Shown here: positions 8,544 to 17,928 of the stretch, piece after piece | Position numbering within the stretch: the first letter of the stretch is position 1 | Layout: each line of letters opens with the position of its first letter | Assembly: GCA_944324075.1 (NCBI GenBank) | Contig: CALUUZ010000001.1 | Coordinates: 124,001 to 188,000 of the forward strand | Length of the DNA: 64,000 nucleotides | Reading direction: 5' to 3' | Source of the DNA: Candidatus Mailhella excrementigallinarum | GTDB lineage: Bacteria; Desulfobacterota; Desulfovibrionia; Desulfovibrionales; Desulfovibrionaceae | Notes under the pieces: generated by a model | The model's input: only the letters and a program-made list of their open reading frames with translations | The model's database searches: none | Told to the model about the DNA's origin: nothing | Made by a program: the position numbers and the translations under genes

Positions 8544-10154
8544 CTAGTTCCCCTCTCCGAGAGGATAAAGCAGAATCATGTTGCGGATTTTACCCATCCC
8601 CAGAGAACCGGGATAGGAATTGACGCTGACCACCAGATCCTGCACGCCGTCGTTGTTGGGATCGGACACGCTCACATCAACCACGCTGCCCTTGATCCGC
8701 CGGGTCTTCCATTTCAGGTCGAGCCCAAGGCCGTCCCAGAACATCGCGTGTATCTCCCCCTGCGGGAAGACGCGGAAGTTCTTGAACAGCATGGACGCGG
8801 CGGAAATCGGCTTGCCGGTGATCAGCACGGGCGTGCCGCTGTTGTCGGGGTCATCCACCACCATGCGCATGGGCACATAGTAGTAGTTGCCGCCGTCCTC
8901 ATCCGAGGATCTGCCCATCCCGGGCATGCCGCGGGAAATGGGGATGCCCACCGACGTGCCGGTGAAGCTTTCGTCACTGCGGGCAAGACGCTTGCCGTTG
9001 CGATCAAAGGTCAGCAGGGTCTCTTCCGAACCCACGGCCACGAGATAGTCGCCGCCGGATCTGGCGTTGCCGGGAATCCACACCATGTTGAACACGTTCG
9101 CCTCTCTGGGGAGGCTGGCGTACTTGCTGCCCTTGGTCAGCTTGCTGCCGCGCAGGGTCACGTCATAGATATCTCCGCGCACCACGCGGGTGCGATCCGG
9201 ATCCTGCCCGACCAGGCGAGGCTTGTAGGAAGGCGCCATGTTCAGCACATTGAGATAATACTTCACGCGGCCGGAGGCTTCCTTGAACGCTCCGTTCTGA
9301 AAGACGAAAAGCTGGCTCACGGGTTCGTCGGCGGCGTCATCGTAGGCCGTCACCACCATCAGCGTGCGCTTGCCGTCAGGCAGCGCGCGGATGAGCAGGG
9401 GAATACGCATCATGGAAGGCAGGCGCAGTTCGCTGATCTGCACCAGACGGCCTTCCTGCCAGCGATAAAGGTTTACCGCGTCCTTGTTGAGCAGGGCGAC
9501 TTCGTTCTTTCCGTCTCCGTCAAAGTCCGCCACTTCCATGCCGATGGATTCAAAATCCAGCATCTGGCTGCGAATGCGCTCACCGTCCATGTTCTCATAG
9601 CGGATCTGGGGATTCACGCCATACACCGCGCCGCCCTGGGTTTCGTTCATCATAAAGGCCCGGTTCATGGGCGACGCGCTCTGTCCGGCAGGCGCGGCGG
9701 CCACGGCCCGGCCGAAGAGCTGGGAAGAAATGGCGTCCGCCGCATTCTGCACACCGCCGAGCAGATTGCTCACCGGGCTCTTGAACGCCTGCTGCCAGAG
9801 CTTGCCCCCGGCATCCAGCGCACTGACGTCCAGGCTGGCTTCCGTGCCCATTACCGTAACGCTGCCCCAGACCACATAATCGGCCTTGGCTGTCTTGCGC
9901 ACCTTTTCCGCCTCGGTCCGGCCTTCCGGCGCGCTGCCCTGAAGCACGGCATCCTGACTGGCGGCGGGTTCATATTTTCCCTGCCAGAACAGGCGGGAAG
10001 ACAGCATGGGCGGAATGGCCTTGCCAAGATAACCGTAACCGGCGGCCCCGTTCACCTTGAACGGGGTCACGATATACGAGGCGGCATGGGCCGCTTGCAT
10101 CCCGGCGAGCAGCAGGGTACACGCCAGAAAAACGGACAGAATTCGATGTTGCAT
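8544..10154 (-). CDS. Exported FG-GAP/VCBS-repeat protein
   Basis: A 536-residue protein with a signal peptide (MQHRILSVFLACTLLLAGMQAAHA) and no further membrane segment, so periplasmic or secreted. Residues about 25-150 resemble the alpha/beta fold of CsgG/TolB-like N-domains (YIVTPFKVNG, AKADYVVWGSVTV). The rest holds FG-GAP/VCBS-type blades; calcium-site-like motifs are visible as DFDGDGKNEVALL near 210 and DPNNDGVQDLVVSV near 500. Such proteins form beta-propeller scaffolds; no enzyme signature is seen. ATG 10154 follows GAAGGAG by 5 bases; the upstream GTG at 10160 overlaps that site. It is transcribed away from the rRNA methyltransferase gene. Its stop reads TAGAGC, the family B end motif, though no full element follows. 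Confidence 0.75.
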   Translation of the reverse strand: MQHRILSVFLACTLLLAGMQAAHAASYIVTPFKVNGAAGYGYLGKAIPPMLSSRLFWQGKYEPAASQDAVLQGSAPEGRTEAEKVRKTAKADYVVWGSVTVMGTEASLDVSALDAGGKLWQQAFKSPVSNLLGGVQNAADAISSQLFGRAVAAAPAGQSASPMNRAFMMNETQGGAVYGVNPQIRYENMDGERIRSQMLDFESIGMEVADFDGDGKNEVALLNKDAVNLYRWQEGRLVQISELRLPSMMRIPLLIRALPDGKRTLMVVTAYDDAADEPVSQLFVFQNGAFKEASGRVKYYLNVLNMAPSYKPRLVGQDPDRTRVVRGDIYDVTLRGSKLTKGSKYASLPREANVFNMVWIPGNARSGGDYLVAVGSEETLLTFDRNGKRLARSDESFTGTSVGIPISRGMPGMGRSSDEDGGNYYYVPMRMVVDDPDNSGTPVLITGKPISAASMLFKNFRVFPQGEIHAMFWDGLGLDLKWKTRRIKGSVVDVSVSDPNNDGVQDLVVSVNSYPGSLGMGKIRNMILLYPLGEGN

Positions 10155-10241
10155 GATCACTCCTTCGAGTAGGGTTCGGTAACTTTATCCTTTCTTTTTC
10201 CGCCCCGCAACATGCTCGCGGGACGCCTTCCGGAGATTCCC

Positions 10242-11519
10242 ATGACGCCGATCCGCCGCGCCTTCCGCCTTGTCTGCTCCCCTTCCGAAGAAACTTCGGT
10301 GGAAGCCCTGCTCAGGGCGCAGGGCTATGAGTTCGAGCCGGACCCCTTCTTTCCCTCCGCCAGACGTCTGCTCGCCGGGCCGCGCCCTCTCGGCTCCAGC
10401 CTTGCGGCCTTTTTCGGGCTTATCTATATCCAAGATCGTTCCTCCATGCTTCCGCCCGCCGCGCTGCGCCCGCCGCACGGTGCGGCGGTGCTGGACATGT
10501 GCGCCAGCCCCGGCAGCAAGACGGGGCAGCTTGCGGGCATGACCGGGCCGGAAGGATTCGTGCTCGGCAACGAGCCTTCCCCCTCCCGCCTTGCCACGCT
10601 GCGCCGCAATCTCCACGCCATGAATCTGAGCTGGACGGCGAGCTGCTGCCATGGAGGCGAAGCCCTCCCTCTGCCTGACGGCATGTGGGATCACATCCAG
10701 CTTGATCCTCCCTGTTCCGGCTGGGGCACGGTGGAACGCAACCCCAACGTGCGGGATATCTGGAAGGACGACAAGATCACGCCCCTGATCCGGCTTCAGC
10801 GGGCGCTGCTGCGTGAAGCCCGCCGCCTGCTGCGCCCCGGCGGCACGGTGGTCTATTCCACCTGCACCACCAATGACGGCGAAAACGAGGAGCAACTGCG
10901 CTATGCGCTGGACGAACTGGGCCTTGAACTGGAAAAACTCGCTCCTCCCGCCGGCTTCCAGATGGAGGAAGGGAGACTCGGCTTCGACGGAGTATGGAGG
11001 CTGGAGCCGAAGAGCGGCGACAACCAGGGGTTTTTCGTAGCCCGTCTGCGCAAGCCCGCCACGCAGGAGCAGGGTCCCGCCTCCCGTCCCTTGCCGCCGG
11101 GACAGCCCCCGCGCTTTGAACTTCTGCCCCCTGACCGGCTGGAAGAAGCAGGTGTGGACCCCTCCGCTCTGCCCGGCCCGGTCGGCGTATTCGGCGGGAG
11201 CCTGCATATCCTGCCCCGCCAGACCTTTGAACTGCTGCCCGCGTCGCTGCGCTGGCAGGGCATGTATTTCGGCAAGTATGCGAAAAACGGTGAAATACGT
11301 CCCGCCCCACGTCTGCGCGCTCCGGGTTCCGTTCCCGTTGTGGATCTGGAGGGCGCGCGCGGGGTGGAAAAACTCACCGGCCTGCTTCAGGGACGCACTG
11401 CGGAAGCTCCGGTTCCCGAAGGTGCCGGACTGTCCGGCATGGCCCTGCTGACATGGAACGGACTTCCACTCGGCCGCGCGACACTGAAAAAAGGACGCCT
11501 GATCTGGTCGGATCGCTGA
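10242..11519 (+). CDS. RsmB/NOP-type rRNA (cytosine-C5)-methyltransferase
   Basis: A 425-residue SAM-dependent RNA m5C methyltransferase of the NOL1/NOP2/Sun group. It shows the SAM-binding [14 protein letters not shown], motif [12 protein letters not shown] with one catalytic Cys, and motif [16 protein letters not shown] with the second Cys. A C-terminal extension of about 150 residues follows the fold and probably binds RNA, as in RsmF-type enzymes. The start ATG 10242 has CCGGAG about 6 bases upstream; the longer version from 10212 has none. It precedes csrA on the same strand with a 76-base gap. Whether it is RsmB, RsmF or another specificity cannot be decided here. Confidence 0.85.
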   Translation: MTPIRRAFRLVCSPSEETSVEALLRAQGYEFEPDPFFPSARRLLAGPRPLGSSLAAFFGLIYIQDRSSMLPPAALRPPHGAAVLDMCASPGSKTGQLAGMTGPEGFVLGNEPSPSRLATLRRNLHAMNLSWTASCCHGGEALPLPDGMWDHIQLDPPCSGWGTVERNPNVRDIWKDDKITPLIRLQRALLREARRLLRPGGTVVYSTCTTNDGENEEQLRYALDELGLELEKLAPPAGFQMEEGRLGFDGVWRLEPKSGDNQGFFVARLRKPATQEQGPASRPLPPGQPPRFELLPPDRLEEAGVDPSALPGPVGVFGGSLHILPRQTFELLPASLRWQGMYFGKYAKNGEIRPAPRLRAPGSVPVVDLEGARGVEKLTGLLQGRTAEAPVPEGAGLSGMALLTWNGLPLGRATLKKGRLIWSDR

Positions 11520-11595
11520 AGCTCCGACTTGCCCATTCGCAAAAAGTAGGCCAAACTCAACGTTCCACCACACTCCCTTCCGGCAAGGAAACGCC

Positions 11596-11832
11596 ATGCT
11601 CATACTCGCGCGAAAACCCGGCGAAAGCCTGTATGTGGGGGACGATATCCGCATCACCGTCCTCAGCGTGCAGGGCAAGCAGGTGAAAATAGGCATCACC
11701 CTCCCTCCGGACAAGGTCGTATACCGGGAAGAGGTGTACAGACGCGTCATGGAAGAAAACCGCATGGCGCTCGCAACCAGTACGGAAGACCTTTTGGCGG
11801 CGGCACAGCTATGGCGCGACATCAGGAAATGA
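11596..11832 (+). CDS. csrA: Carbon storage regulator CsrA
   Basis: A 78-residue RNA-binding translational regulator. The family pattern is complete: [20 protein letters not shown], then [18 protein letters not shown]. Homodimers bind GGA-containing hairpins near ribosome binding sites, controlling flagellin synthesis and carbon metabolism. The C-terminal tail after residue 55 is longer than the 61-residue E. coli protein, as is common in flagellated bacteria with FliW. AAGGAA lies 7 bases before the ATG. Its stop overlaps the start of fliW (ATGA), so the two are translationally coupled, matching the known FliW-CsrA partner switch. Confidence 0.97.
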   Translation: MLILARKPGESLYVGDDIRITVLSVQGKQVKIGITLPPDKVVYREEVYRRVMEENRMALATSTEDLLAAAQLWRDIRK

Positions 11833-12377
11833 CCCCGGAACACGGAACGGACGGAACCATGACGAACGGCGCGGCGACGAACACTGTGCGGGCGCAGACC
11901 CGCCTCGGCATGCTGGATATAGACCCCAGCAAGGAACTGTTTTTTCCCAGAGGCCTTATGGGCTTTGAGGAACACCACCGTTTCACGCTTCTGAAAATCA
12001 GGGGAGAGGCTCCCTTTCTCATTCTCCAGAGTCTGGACGACCCCAAGCTCGGCCTGCTGGTGGGCGATCCATACGCCTTTCTGCCGGAATACCGGATACG
12101 CATCGGGGATGCGGAACAGAAGATGCTCCAGGCCGCAGACATCTCGTCTCTTTCCGTGCTGGTGACGGTTTCCATTCCTCACGGCCAGCCGGAAAACACT
12201 TCCCTCAGCCTCTCCGGCCCCATCGTCATCAACCATGAGGCGCGCCTGGGGCTGCAAATCCTTCAGGCGGACGTCAATCCGCCCCGCGTCTGCCTGCACC
12301 TGAACAGAAGCGGGCACGACACGGACGAAAGCGGAAAGGGCACGCCTCCCGGGCAGGAAGAAGGCGACGCATCATGA
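11829..12377 (+). CDS. fliW: Flagellar assembly factor FliW
   Basis: A 182-residue protein antagonist of CsrA; FliW binds CsrA when not occupied by flagellin, which frees hag/fliC mRNA translation. The conserved core is visible: [38 protein letters not shown], and [10 protein letters not shown]. It has a 20-30 residue N-terminal extension and a Gly/Glu-rich tail. The ATG at 11829 overlaps the csrA stop; an alternative ATG at 11859 would give 172 residues and may be the main start. The 3' end overlaps galE (ATGA at 12374), so csrA-fliW-galE read as one unit. Confidence 0.93.
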   Translation: MTPEHGTDGTMTNGAATNTVRAQTRLGMLDIDPSKELFFPRGLMGFEEHHRFTLLKIRGEAPFLILQSLDDPKLGLLVGDPYAFLPEYRIRIGDAEQKMLQAADISSLSVLVTVSIPHGQPENTSLSLSGPIVINHEARLGLQILQADVNPPRVCLHLNRSGHDTDESGKGTPPGQEEGDAS

Positions 12378-13348
12378 AAATTCTGGTCACGGGCGGAGCG
12401 GGCTATATCGGGAGTCATGCATGCAAGCATCTGCTCGGACACGGCCATGATGTCGTGGTGTATGACAATCTGTCCACCGGATTCCGCGATCTGGCCCGCT
12501 GGGGCGAATTTGAACACGGGGACATTCTTGATGATGCCCGGCTGCGCGGCTGCATGCGCCGCCACAGGCCGGACGGCGTCATTCACTTTGCCGCGCTGTC
12601 CCAGGTAGGGGAATCCATGCGCGATCCGGGCGCGTATTACCGCAATAACGTCGGCGGCACCATATGTCTGCTCGACGCCATGCGCGCCGAAGGCGTGAAA
12701 CGAATCGTCATCTCCGGCACAGCGGCGGTTTACGGCCGGCCGGAGCATATGCCCATCACCGAGGATGTTCCCGCCGCTCCGATCAATCCCTATGGCATGA
12801 GCAAGCTGTTCATGGAGCAGATGCTGCGCGATCACGCCGCGGCCCACGGCCTGCACTGGGTCAGCCTGCGCTACTTCAACGCCGCCGGAGCCGATCCCGA
12901 CGGCGAAACGGGCGAAATGCACGATCCGGAAACGCACCTCATCCCCCGTATTTTCATGGCCGTGGCCGGAGACATCCCCGCTCTGGAACTGTTCGGCGGG
13001 GATTACCCCACGCCTGACGGCACCTGCATCCGCGACTATATCCATGTGGCGGATCTCGCCTCGGCCCACCGCCTTGCGCTGGAATACCTGACAGAGGGAG
13101 GGGAAAGCGGCCCGTTCAACCTTGGCACGGGGAAGGGTTCATCCGTGAGGGAAGTGCTGGACGCCGCGGAACGCGCCTGCGGCCGCCCCGTCCCCTTCCG
13201 CATGGCGCCCCGGCGCGCCGGAGATCCTCCCGAACTGGTGGCGGAGCCCTCGCGGGCGCGCTCCGTACTTGGCTGGACGCCTCTCCACTCCGGCATGGAT
13301 GAAATCATGCGCACAGCCTGGGCCTGGTTTAACCGGGGAAAGAGCTGA
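12374..13348 (+). CDS. galE: UDP-glucose 4-epimerase
   Basis: A 324-residue NAD-dependent extended SDR that interconverts UDP-glucose and UDP-galactose (or the N-acetyl forms) for surface polysaccharides. It has TGGAGYIGSH at the N-terminus, SGTAAVYG with the catalytic Ser/Thr region, the YGMSK Tyr-Lys pair, and RYFNAAGADPDGETGE typical of GalE. Length is close to the usual 330-340. Its start overlaps the stop of fliW. Downstream is a repeat and gap, so it ends the csrA-fliW-galE operon. Confidence 0.95.
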   Translation: MKILVTGGAGYIGSHACKHLLGHGHDVVVYDNLSTGFRDLARWGEFEHGDILDDARLRGCMRRHRPDGVIHFAALSQVGESMRDPGAYYRNNVGGTICLLDAMRAEGVKRIVISGTAAVYGRPEHMPITEDVPAAPINPYGMSKLFMEQMLRDHAAAHGLHWVSLRYFNAAGADPDGETGEMHDPETHLIPRIFMAVAGDIPALELFGGDYPTPDGTCIRDYIHVADLASAHRLALEYLTEGGESGPFNLGTGKGSSVREVLDAAERACGRPVPFRMAPRRAGDPPELVAEPSRARSVLGWTPLHSGMDEIMRTAWAWFNRGKS

Positions 13349-13380
13349 GCGGAGCCTTTTCAGCCGCTGACGCCTCTTTT

Positions 13381-13443
13381 TGAGGAACCCCTGATTTATG
13401 CTGTGAATAAATCAGCTCCATGTCCAAATCAGCGGTTCCTTAA
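13381..13443. repeat. Family D short repeat, copy D2
   Basis: About 63 bp with inverted ends TGAGGAACCCCTGATTT and AAATCAGCGGTTCCTTAA, and an inner near-palindrome CTGATTTATGCTGTGAATAAATCAG. The right end is identical to that of the larger copy at 17710-17892. It is non-coding and lies just past galE. Confidence 0.6.
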
Positions 13444-13811
13444 AAATACAGTATACAGAACTAAATCGGATATCTCTCACTATTCTCACTTTCCCCATAC
13501 TATCAGACATTATGCCCCGCAGCTCTCACGCTGAAGCGGGAGATGCGCTGTAACTGAATTGCGGCAACACCGGATATATGCGGAGCACAGCAGAATCTCG
13601 CGCTGCTTTCCTCCCGGCCGATCGGCAATGCTTCCCATGGCGCGCAACTGCCGTTTGAACTCGGGTATATCGGCGAAAAGCAACAGCACCGCACTCACGG
13701 AGCATGCCTTGCGCTCCTGGCTGAAGAAAAATCATCTCTGACCATGAGTCATTATCGAACTGGCTCAAAAAAGTCATATAAAAAATAAATACACGAAAAA
13801 TTTAAAAAGTA

Positions 13812-13837
13812 TTAGCAGAATCATATGATTCTGCTAA
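13812..13837. promoter_or_regulatory. 26-bp perfect palindrome, candidate operator
   Basis: The half-site TTAGCAGAATCAT is followed directly by its exact reverse complement, with no spacer. It sits in A+T-rich DNA 52 bases before the TRAP permease ATG and 40 bases before its AGGAGG. There is no U run after it, so it looks more like a dimeric regulator site than a terminator. The LysR gene downstream in this cluster or an unlinked regulator could bind it; this is inference. Confidence 0.55.
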
Positions 13838-13889
13838 GTTGAAAGTGCTGTCATTTAAGGAGTGCAGGTATTCCGAACAGGAGGTTTCT

Positions 13890-15770
13890 ATGTTGACCAG
13901 AGAATCCCTCAAGCCGCTGGCTGCTGCGGTGGCCATCGTATTCACTCTTTTCCAGATTTGGTTCACTTCCTTCGGCGTACTGGAAGGCACCACCATGAGA
14001 GCAGACTTCCTTGGTTTCGTCATGGTACTTATCTTTCTCCTGCACCCACCTTTCAAAATGAAAGAAGGCCGGAAAGAACCCGCCGCGTTGATTGTGCTGG
14101 ATCTGTGCCTCTCTATGCTGGCAGTAGTCATCGCTGCCTATATCACCATCAATAGCGCGGAAATTATGGAGCGCATGCGCTATGTGGATGATGTCTCCGC
14201 CACAGGGCGACTGCTGGCCGCCGCGGCGATACTGCTCACGCTTGAGATCACCCGCCGCACCACAGGTTGGCCCCTGGTCATCATCGCGCTGATATTTCTG
14301 GGCTATGCCTTCTGGGGCGACATGCTGCCCTCAGCCCTCAAGCGCATGCCCATCACGACAGACATGATCCTGGAATGCATGTACCTGTCCAATGAAGGAC
14401 TGTACGGTATTCCCACTTCCGTGGCCACGGGGACGATATTCGGATTCATCATGTTCGGCGCGTTCCTTGAACGCTCAAATATGACGAATATTTTTATGGA
14501 CATTGCCTGCCTGCTCACCAAAAATTCTCAGGGAGGCCCGGCCAAGGTAGCCATATTTGCTTCCGGAATGTTCGGCACCTTTTCCGGTTCAGCCGTGGCC
14601 AACGTGTACGGTACGGGCATCTTCACCATCCCGCTCATGAAGAAGGTCGGCTACAGACCTGAATTTGCCGGAGCCGTGGAGGCCGTGGCTTCTACGGGCG
14701 GCCAGCTTATGCCGCCCATCATGGGAGCAGCGGCATTCATCATGGCCGACCTTGCGGGCGTCCCCTATCTCTCTGTGGCCAAAGCCGCTCTGCTGCCGGC
14801 CGTACTGTATTATCTGTCTCTGTGGTGTATGATCCACTTTGAAGCTGTGAAAACCAGTCTTGGCTATATTGACGCCGAACTCGTCCCCACAAGACGCCAT
14901 GTACTCAGCCGCCTGTATTACCTTGGGCCGGTCATCATTCTGATCGGAGCCATGTGCATGGGACGCAGTGTAAGCTTCTGCGCCAATATCGCCACGCTTT
15001 CCATTCCGTTCATAGCCCTGTTCAGCGCCGAAACCCGTTTCACGTTCCGTTCGTTTTGCGAGGCCCTCATTCTTTCCGCAAAAAATGTCACCATGATCGG
15101 GGCCTGCTGCGCCTGCGCGGGCATCATCATAGGCGTCATATCTCTTACCGGAGTGGGCTACAAGCTCATGGCCGTCATTACCTCCTTGGCGGGAGACAAC
15201 CTTTTCCTGCTCTGCGTCTGCCTCATGATCACCAGCATGATACTCGGCATGGGCGTACCCACGGCTCCTGCCTACATCATCGTGGCCACGCTGGGCGCTC
15301 CCGCGCTCATCAAGGCCGGATGCCTGCCCACTGTGGCACACCTGTTCTGTTTCTATTACGCCATCCTCTCCGTCATTACTCCCCCTGTCTGTCAGGCAGC
15401 CTTCGCGGGCGCGGCCATAGCTGAGGGTAACGCCATGAAAACCGGCTTCACAGCCGCCAAGCTGGCTGTTGTAGCCTTCGCCGTTCCTTTCATGTTCATC
15501 TACGCCCCTGCTCTCGCAGCGCAGGGCACATATGTCGAAATCGGCATGGCCGTGATCACCAGTCTCGCCGGAGTAGTGGCGCTCTCCGGCGGCATGCAGG
15601 GTTATTTCCTCCGCAGGGCCAACCTCATGGAACGTCTTCTACTCATCGGAGGAGGGCTGTGCATGATCCTTCCCGGCAGTCTTACCGATATCATCGGTCT
15701 GACGGCCTGTGCCAGTGTTCTGGCTGCCCAGTACATCGGCAAAAAACGCGAACTGGCCTTAAACGGCTGA
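13890..15770 (+). CDS. TRAP transporter fused permease (4TM/12TM, TAXI type)
   Basis: A 626-residue integral membrane protein combining the small (DctQ-like, 4 TM) and large (DctM-like, 12 TM) TRAP subunits. Characteristic segments are ASGMFGTFSGSAVANVYGTG, STGGQLMPPIMGAAAFIMA and ILGMGVPTAPAYIIVATL. It moves an organic acid or similar solute inward using the Na+ gradient, with the periplasmic receptor encoded next. ATG 13890 follows AGGAGG by about 5 bases; upstream starts are not needed. The receptor gene begins 41 bases after its stop. A 26-bp palindrome lies just upstream. This permease heads the catabolic run that continues to 22.3 kb. Confidence 0.93.
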   Translation: MLTRESLKPLAAAVAIVFTLFQIWFTSFGVLEGTTMRADFLGFVMVLIFLLHPPFKMKEGRKEPAALIVLDLCLSMLAVVIAAYITINSAEIMERMRYVDDVSATGRLLAAAAILLTLEITRRTTGWPLVIIALIFLGYAFWGDMLPSALKRMPITTDMILECMYLSNEGLYGIPTSVATGTIFGFIMFGAFLERSNMTNIFMDIACLLTKNSQGGPAKVAIFASGMFGTFSGSAVANVYGTGIFTIPLMKKVGYRPEFAGAVEAVASTGGQLMPPIMGAAAFIMADLAGVPYLSVAKAALLPAVLYYLSLWCMIHFEAVKTSLGYIDAELVPTRRHVLSRLYYLGPVIILIGAMCMGRSVSFCANIATLSIPFIALFSAETRFTFRSFCEALILSAKNVTMIGACCACAGIIIGVISLTGVGYKLMAVITSLAGDNLFLLCVCLMITSMILGMGVPTAPAYIIVATLGAPALIKAGCLPTVAHLFCFYYAILSVITPPVCQAAFAGAAIAEGNAMKTGFTAAKLAVVAFAVPFMFIYAPALAAQGTYVEIGMAVITSLAGVVALSGGMQGYFLRRANLMERLLLIGGGLCMILPGSLTDIIGLTACASVLAAQYIGKKRELALNG

Positions 15771-15782
15771 CTCCGCTTCTGT

Positions 15783-15805
15783 GGTATAATATTATAAACA
15801 AGGAG
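15783..15805 (+). promoter_or_regulatory. A+T-rich TATAAT sequence and AAGGAG before the TAXI receptor
   Basis: GTGGTATAATATTATAAAC followed by AAGGAG (15800-15805) sits between the permease and receptor genes. TATAAT resembles a -10 box with a TG two bases ahead, but no good -35 is evident. It could give extra transcription of the receptor, which is needed in larger amounts than the permease. Low confidence as a promoter, high as a ribosome binding site. Confidence 0.4.
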
Positions 15806-15811
15806 AGTCTC

Positions 15812-16786
15812 ATGAAACGTACGTTCTCTGTTCTGGCACTCACGATCGGCATCGCGCTGCTCGGTTTTCCCTGCGCAGCTTCCGCCAAAATTGAAATCAA
15901 CGCCGCGGCAGGCAACCAGGGAGGCGTTTTCTATGTGGGAATGGGGGCCGTGGGCAAGGCTATAATGGACTCCAATCCCGATATTGACTACACCATGTTT
16001 CCCTCCGCAGGATTTACCAATATCATGCGTGTGCAGAGCAACCAGTCACAGATAGGGGTGGCGCAGTCCATCAACATTTATATGGGGTCCAAGGGCATGA
16101 AACCATTCAAGGGTGTGCAGGACAAAGTGATGGGGCTGGTCAACATAAACACCAACGCCCATACCCATATTGTCGTTACCGAAGCATCCGGCATCAAATC
16201 CATTGAGGAAATCCGGGACAAAAAGCTCCCGATCAAAATCAACATCAATCCCACCGGCGGCAACAATGAACTTGTCCCCCGTCTCATCTTTGAAGCCTAT
16301 GGTATAGGCTGGAAGGAACTGCGTGCGCAGGGAGCGAAACTTTTCCCCCTGTCCATTCCAGACTCCATAGACATGATGAAGGATGGCCGTATTGATGTGG
16401 ACGTGTATCATGGCGAGGAACCCGCGTATAAATATACCGACATCATGTCCACGACGGATATCCGCTTCCTGCCCATAGATGAAAAAATCGCCCAGAGTAT
16501 TGCCAAAGAATACGGCATGAGCGTTACAGAATTTTCCGATACCGCATATAACGAAAAAGTCAAAGGACTGAGAGGCCTTGCCACACATACCGAACTAGTG
16601 GTAAACGCCGACATGCCGGAAGACCTTGTGTACAGCATCACCAAGGCCATCATGGAACACCGCGATGATATAGCCACAGCCGTTCCCCTCTGGGCCACAC
16701 TCGCCCCTGAAACCGCCCCTTTCACATCCGTACCCCTGCATCCCGGCGCGGCCAGGTACTACAGGGAAATAGGCGTGCTGCAATAA
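15812..16786 (+). CDS. TAXI family TRAP transporter solute-binding protein
   Basis: A 324-residue exported receptor. The signal peptide is MKRTFSVLALTIGIALLGFPCAASA. The mature protein shows the TAXI pattern: AAGNQGGVFYVGMGAVG, SAGFTNIMRVQSNQSQIGVAQS, and NPTGGNNELVPRLIFEAYG. It captures the substrate in the periplasm and delivers it to the fused permease encoded 41 bases upstream. AAGGAG lies 6 bases before the ATG. TAXI substrates are poorly known (glutamate and other small acids in a few cases), so the ligand cannot be named. Confidence 0.93.
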   Translation: MKRTFSVLALTIGIALLGFPCAASAKIEINAAAGNQGGVFYVGMGAVGKAIMDSNPDIDYTMFPSAGFTNIMRVQSNQSQIGVAQSINIYMGSKGMKPFKGVQDKVMGLVNINTNAHTHIVVTEASGIKSIEEIRDKKLPIKININPTGGNNELVPRLIFEAYGIGWKELRAQGAKLFPLSIPDSIDMMKDGRIDVDVYHGEEPAYKYTDIMSTTDIRFLPIDEKIAQSIAKEYGMSVTEFSDTAYNEKVKGLRGLATHTELVVNADMPEDLVYSITKAIMEHRDDIATAVPLWATLAPETAPFTSVPLHPGAARYYREIGVLQ

Positions 16787-16928
16787 CGCTTGCGGCACAC
16801 CAGTCTTTCTTTCCCAAGACGCTCATACCGCAGGCGGCCGCCGTTTCCCGGCAGCCCGCCTGCCTTCTACGGCTGTTTTCAAGACCGCCGCTGAAGCATC
16901 CCTCCTCACTCTCTTTTCAGGATACGCC

Positions 16929-17654
16929 ATGCAAGATGTCGTCATCGTCACCGGAGCCGCCACGGGTATCGGGCTCGCCACAGCCAGACTGCTTGCCACG
17001 AAATATTTCGTTGTCACAACCTATTTTCGCACACCGCCCCAGGAAAAAGAGGCTGAAAAGACCGACGGCATTGCCGTACAGTGCGATGTAAGCCGCTATG
17101 AAGACTGCGTCCGCCTCGTGAAGGAAGCACAAAAGCACGGCCCTGTCACGGGGCTCGTTCACAGCGCCGCCATCAACCCTACGCCCGCTCCATCCGTGGC
17201 CGATATGGAGCCGGAATTCTGGGATCACATACTCCGCAGCAACCTCACCAGCGCCTTTTATCTGGCAAAGGCCGTCATACCGGCGCTGCGGGCCGCCGGA
17301 CGCGGTTCCCTTGTCTTCGTCAGCTCCACAGCCGGACGCAACGGCTTTTCCACAGCGGGCGGATACCCCGGTCACGCAAAAACAGCCTACGCCACCAGCA
17401 AAGCGGGCATCATCGCCTTTACCAAAGGGCTTGCGAAAGAACTTGTGGAAGAACATATCCGGGTCAACTGCATGGCCGCCGGTCCTATCGACACCCGCAT
17501 GCTTCCCAATAAAGACGCTGCACGAGACCGGGTTCCCATGAAGCGTCTCGGCACGGTGGAAGAAGCGGCCCGTGCCATAGCCTTCCTGCTGGACGACGCC
17601 ACCTACACCACCGGGTGTACGCTGGACGTGTGCGGCGGCCAGTATATGAACTGA
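16929..17654 (+). CDS. SDR family oxidoreductase
   Basis: A 241-residue classical short-chain dehydrogenase. It has the cofactor motif VTGAATGIGLATA, a structural HSAA in place of the usual NNAG, SSTAGR with the catalytic Ser, and Tyr-Lys in AYATSKAGI. It would oxidise or reduce an alcohol/ketone group with NAD(P)(H). The region after the first beta strand (TTYFRTPPQEKEAEK) has no clear acidic residue at the usual NAD-selecting place. AGGA lies about 6 bases upstream of the ATG. It follows the TRAP transporter genes, suggesting it acts on the imported compound. Confidence 0.9.
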   Translation: MQDVVIVTGAATGIGLATARLLATKYFVVTTYFRTPPQEKEAEKTDGIAVQCDVSRYEDCVRLVKEAQKHGPVTGLVHSAAINPTPAPSVADMEPEFWDHILRSNLTSAFYLAKAVIPALRAAGRGSLVFVSSTAGRNGFSTAGGYPGHAKTAYATSKAGIIAFTKGLAKELVEEHIRVNCMAAGPIDTRMLPNKDAARDRVPMKRLGTVEEAARAIAFLLDDATYTTGCTLDVCGGQYMN

Positions 17655-17709
17655 AGCACTTTTACATGCTCCAGATATCAAAAGCGAGACTCAGCCTACC
17701 TCATATGTA

Positions 17710-17892
17710 TTAAGGAAACGCTGAGTAAAACGTTTCCCGCGGCCTTGCGGAGCAAGACCGCCCGCAAGTCGTGAATAGGTAAAATTTACTTTTCCCGTCA
17801 AATGAACGACTTGGCGTGCCATACCCAAAGAGGCTTTTACCTCTTTGGGCATGAAGCTGATTTATTCTCAGAATAAATCAGCGGTTCCTTAA
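17710..17892. repeat. Family D dispersed repeat, copy D1
   Basis: A 183-bp non-coding element with ends TTAAGGAAACGCTG and CAGCGGTTCCTTAA (13 of 14 bases inverted). Inside are a hairpin CCCAAAGAGG/CCTCTTTGGG (17824-17849) and a near-terminal palindrome GCTGATTTATTCT-C-AGAATAAATCAGC (17856-17882). The core TTTATTCTNAGAATAAA also occurs at 42553-42595. It lies between the SDR and DUF6282 genes and could terminate or attenuate transcription. Confidence 0.65.
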
Positions 17893-17928
17893 AAAACGCT
17901 CAGGGATACCGAAAAACAACATACTGCC

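Larger units (their letters stand above)
13349..13889. other. 541-base gap: family D repeat, decayed sequence and promoter region
   Basis: After galE a weak hairpin (AGCGG...CCGCT, then CTTTTT) may end transcription. Repeat D2 follows at 13381-13443. Bases 13500-13740 contain only short frames on both strands that I do not recognise; a TGAATTGCGGCAACACCGG piece at 13553-13571 matches the interior of family B. From 13741 the DNA is A+T-rich and contains a 26-bp perfect palindrome before the TRAP transporter. Confidence 0.5.

Noticed and set aside
10185..12317. Long open frame on the minus strand (710 codons) opposite rsmB-csrA-fliW
   Set aside because: It lies antisense to well recognised genes, is low-complexity (Arg/Gly/Ala/His) and arises from high GC codon bias.
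13500..13740. Small genes or a pseudogene between galE and the TRAP operon
   Set aside because: Several short frames exist on both strands but none has a ribosome binding site or recognisable sequence.
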